64,000 bases of DNA from Fontibacterium sp040404065 (GTDB lineage Bacteria > Pseudomonadota > Alphaproteobacteria > Pelagibacterales > Pelagibacteraceae), in NCBI GenBank assembly GCA_040404065.1, contig JBBAJM010000001.1; one strand, 5' to 3'. This document shows positions 62,984 to 64,000 of this stretch, one piece after another. Position numbers and translations under genes: made by a program. The notes under the pieces are model-generated. The model saw only the letters and a list, made by a program, of their open reading frames with translations, did not search any database and was not told the origin of the DNA. Position 1 is the first letter of the stretch; each line of letters opens with the position of its first letter.

Positions 62984-64000
62984 ATGATCACAAAACAAAA
63001 AGATTTTATAAATAAAGAAGCCATCATTGATCTTGGATCTAACTCTATTCGAATGCTGATCTATGATAATATTTTAAACTCGCAAATACCGGTATTTAAT
63101 GAAAAAGCTGTTTGTCAATTAGGTAAAAATTTAGACCGCACTGGTAAACTTGACCCCAAAGGATCAGAATTTGCTTTAAATGTTTTAAAAAGATTTAAAC
63201 AGATACTTAGTAATTTAAAGGTTAAAAAATATAAAGCGATAGGCACAGCTGCTCTTAGAGAGGCAACTGACGCAAAAGAGTTTATTGCTAAAGCTCAAAG
63301 AATTATTAAAAAGAAAATTATAATTTTATCTGGAAATCAAGAAGCAGAAAATTCAGCCCTTGGAGTAATTATAGGTTTTCAAAAAGTAAATGGAGTTGTT
63401 GCCGATTTAGGAGGAGGGAGCTTAGAACTTGCCAGAGTTGAAAAAAATATTATTCATGAAAAAATATCTTTACCATTAGGAGTTTTAAGGTTGTTTAATC
63501 AACCCAAGAGAAACAAGAATAAGGTAAGAAAAATAATAAGTTTTTATTTAAATAAAATTGAATGGTTAAGAAAAAATAAAATCAAAAACCTTTATTTATG
63601 TGGTGGAACATGGAGAACCTTCATGAATGCTCACATGATTAAAACAAATTATCCTTTGCCTATCTTACATCAATATAAACTAACAGGTTTTGAAGCTTTA
63701 AAATTTGCAAATAAATTAAATAGCGTAAAAGCAATTAAGTCTGAGAAATTATTGTCAGCAACTAAATCTAGAAGTAATTACATTCCAATAGGTGGATATA
63801 TATTGTCCAACCTTATAAAAATTTGTGATCCTGCCAATGTATTTATTTCACAATCCGGAGTTAGAGAAGGTTCGTTAATTGGAAAATCTCATTTAAAAGT
63901 TTTACAGAATAATTCTTTAAATAGATCTGTGCATTTTATATCTCATAAAAAAGCAGATTATGCAGCTAATTATATAAAATTATATAATTTTATTAAAAAT
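62984..64000 (+). CDS. ppx: Exopolyphosphatase / GppA family (3' truncated by window edge)
   Basis: An ATG at 62984 opens a frame that runs without a stop to the end of the window (339 codons). IIDLGSNSIRMLIYDN at the N-terminus, VVADLGGGSLELARV and the CGGTWRTF segment are Ppx/GppA signatures of the ASKHA fold. It degrades polyphosphate, or pppGpp, and pairs with ppk directly upstream. The remainder of the gene lies outside. Confidence 0.93.
   Translation, partial: MITKQKDFINKEAIIDLGSNSIRMLIYDNILNSQIPVFNEKAVCQLGKNLDRTGKLDPKGSEFALNVLKRFKQILSNLKVKKYKAIGTAALREATDAKEFIAKAQRIIKKKIIILSGNQEAENSALGVIIGFQKVNGVVADLGGGSLELARVEKNIIHEKISLPLGVLRLFNQPKRNKNKVRKIISFYLNKIEWLRKNKIKNLYLCGGTWRTFMNAHMIKTNYPLPILHQYKLTGFEALKFANKLNSVKAIKSEKLLSATKSRSNYIPIGGYILSNLIKICDPANVFISQSGVREGSLIGKSHLKVLQNNSLNRSVHFISHKKADYAANYIKLYNFIKN

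Noticed and set aside
1..64000. Insertion sequences, prophage genes, integrases or CRISPR arrays.
   Set aside because: None seen; repeats are limited to short hairpins and regulatory motifs.

Overview
This window (about 30% G+C by eye) is chromosomal DNA from a streamlined alphaproteobacterium. Genes are tightly packed with many 1-4 bp start/stop overlaps, almost no intergenic space exceeds 200 bp, and no mobile elements or CRISPR arrays are visible. The gene content and local orders (tlpA / argH-lptM-lysA, helicase / fdxA / carD, ffs-dnaX-ybaB-recR, rpmH-rnpA-yidD-yidC, and a SAM-II riboswitch in front of metW) fit a marine SAR11 (Pelagibacterales)-type genome. The assignment to SAR11 is inference; the subclade cannot be read from the sequence.

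Layout. 1-3916: end of the F1 ATP synthase operon (atpA partial, atpG, atpD, atpC). 3913-10956: a long minus-strand run (rppH, ctpA, rlmH, rsfS, nadD, proA, proB, obgE, rpmA, rplU) headed by a good sigma70-type promoter upstream of rplU. 11039-12506: gloB and metW, the latter behind a SAM-II riboswitch plus a terminator-like hairpin. 12646-14614: hisC and tyrA. 14638-18088: argH, a 46-aa lipoprotein (LptM-like), lysA and plsC. 18116-24616: a TlpA-type thioredoxin, HIG1 and esterase genes, an HNH protein, coq7, dsbB, two YqaA-family membrane proteins, tRNA-Leu, an acyl-CoA synthetase and tRNA-Arg. 24829-32212: a 31-residue Lys/Arg-rich peptide, CarD, FdxA, a Suv3-type helicase, an NlpC/P60 protein, an EF-hand protein, an AmpG-type permease and a membrane cytochrome c. 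32317-38896: kdsB, pheA, the 4.5S SRP RNA, dnaX, ybaB, recR, def, fmt, truA. 38898-45753: an HDAC-like protein, dapE, dapD, a HAD phosphatase, argB, yidC, yidD, rnpA, rpmH. 45836-50151: membrane proteins, tRNA-Arg, DoxX, a diacylglycerol kinase-like protein, an unidentified potentially pseudoknotted RNA element, a small coiled-coil ORF and a CPBP-type protease.

50285-64000 is the most coherent block: a phosphorus-stress locus. It carries a PlcP-type phospholipase and an Agt-type glycosyltransferase (replacement of phospholipids by glycolipids), olsA/olsB (ornithine lipid synthesis), phoR, pstSCAB, phoU, phoB (phosphate sensing and uptake), a SixA-like phosphatase, ppk and ppx (polyphosphate). 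Direct repeats resembling TGTAACA, spaced 11 bp, occur upstream of plcP, olsB and pstS. They look like PhoB boxes that would tie lipid remodelling and phosphate uptake into one regulon.

Other notable observations are a slippery A-run in dnaX positioned where a gamma-type short product could form, the 4.5S RNA abutting the dnaX start codon, and the unassigned RNA-like element near 49.1-49.2 kb.
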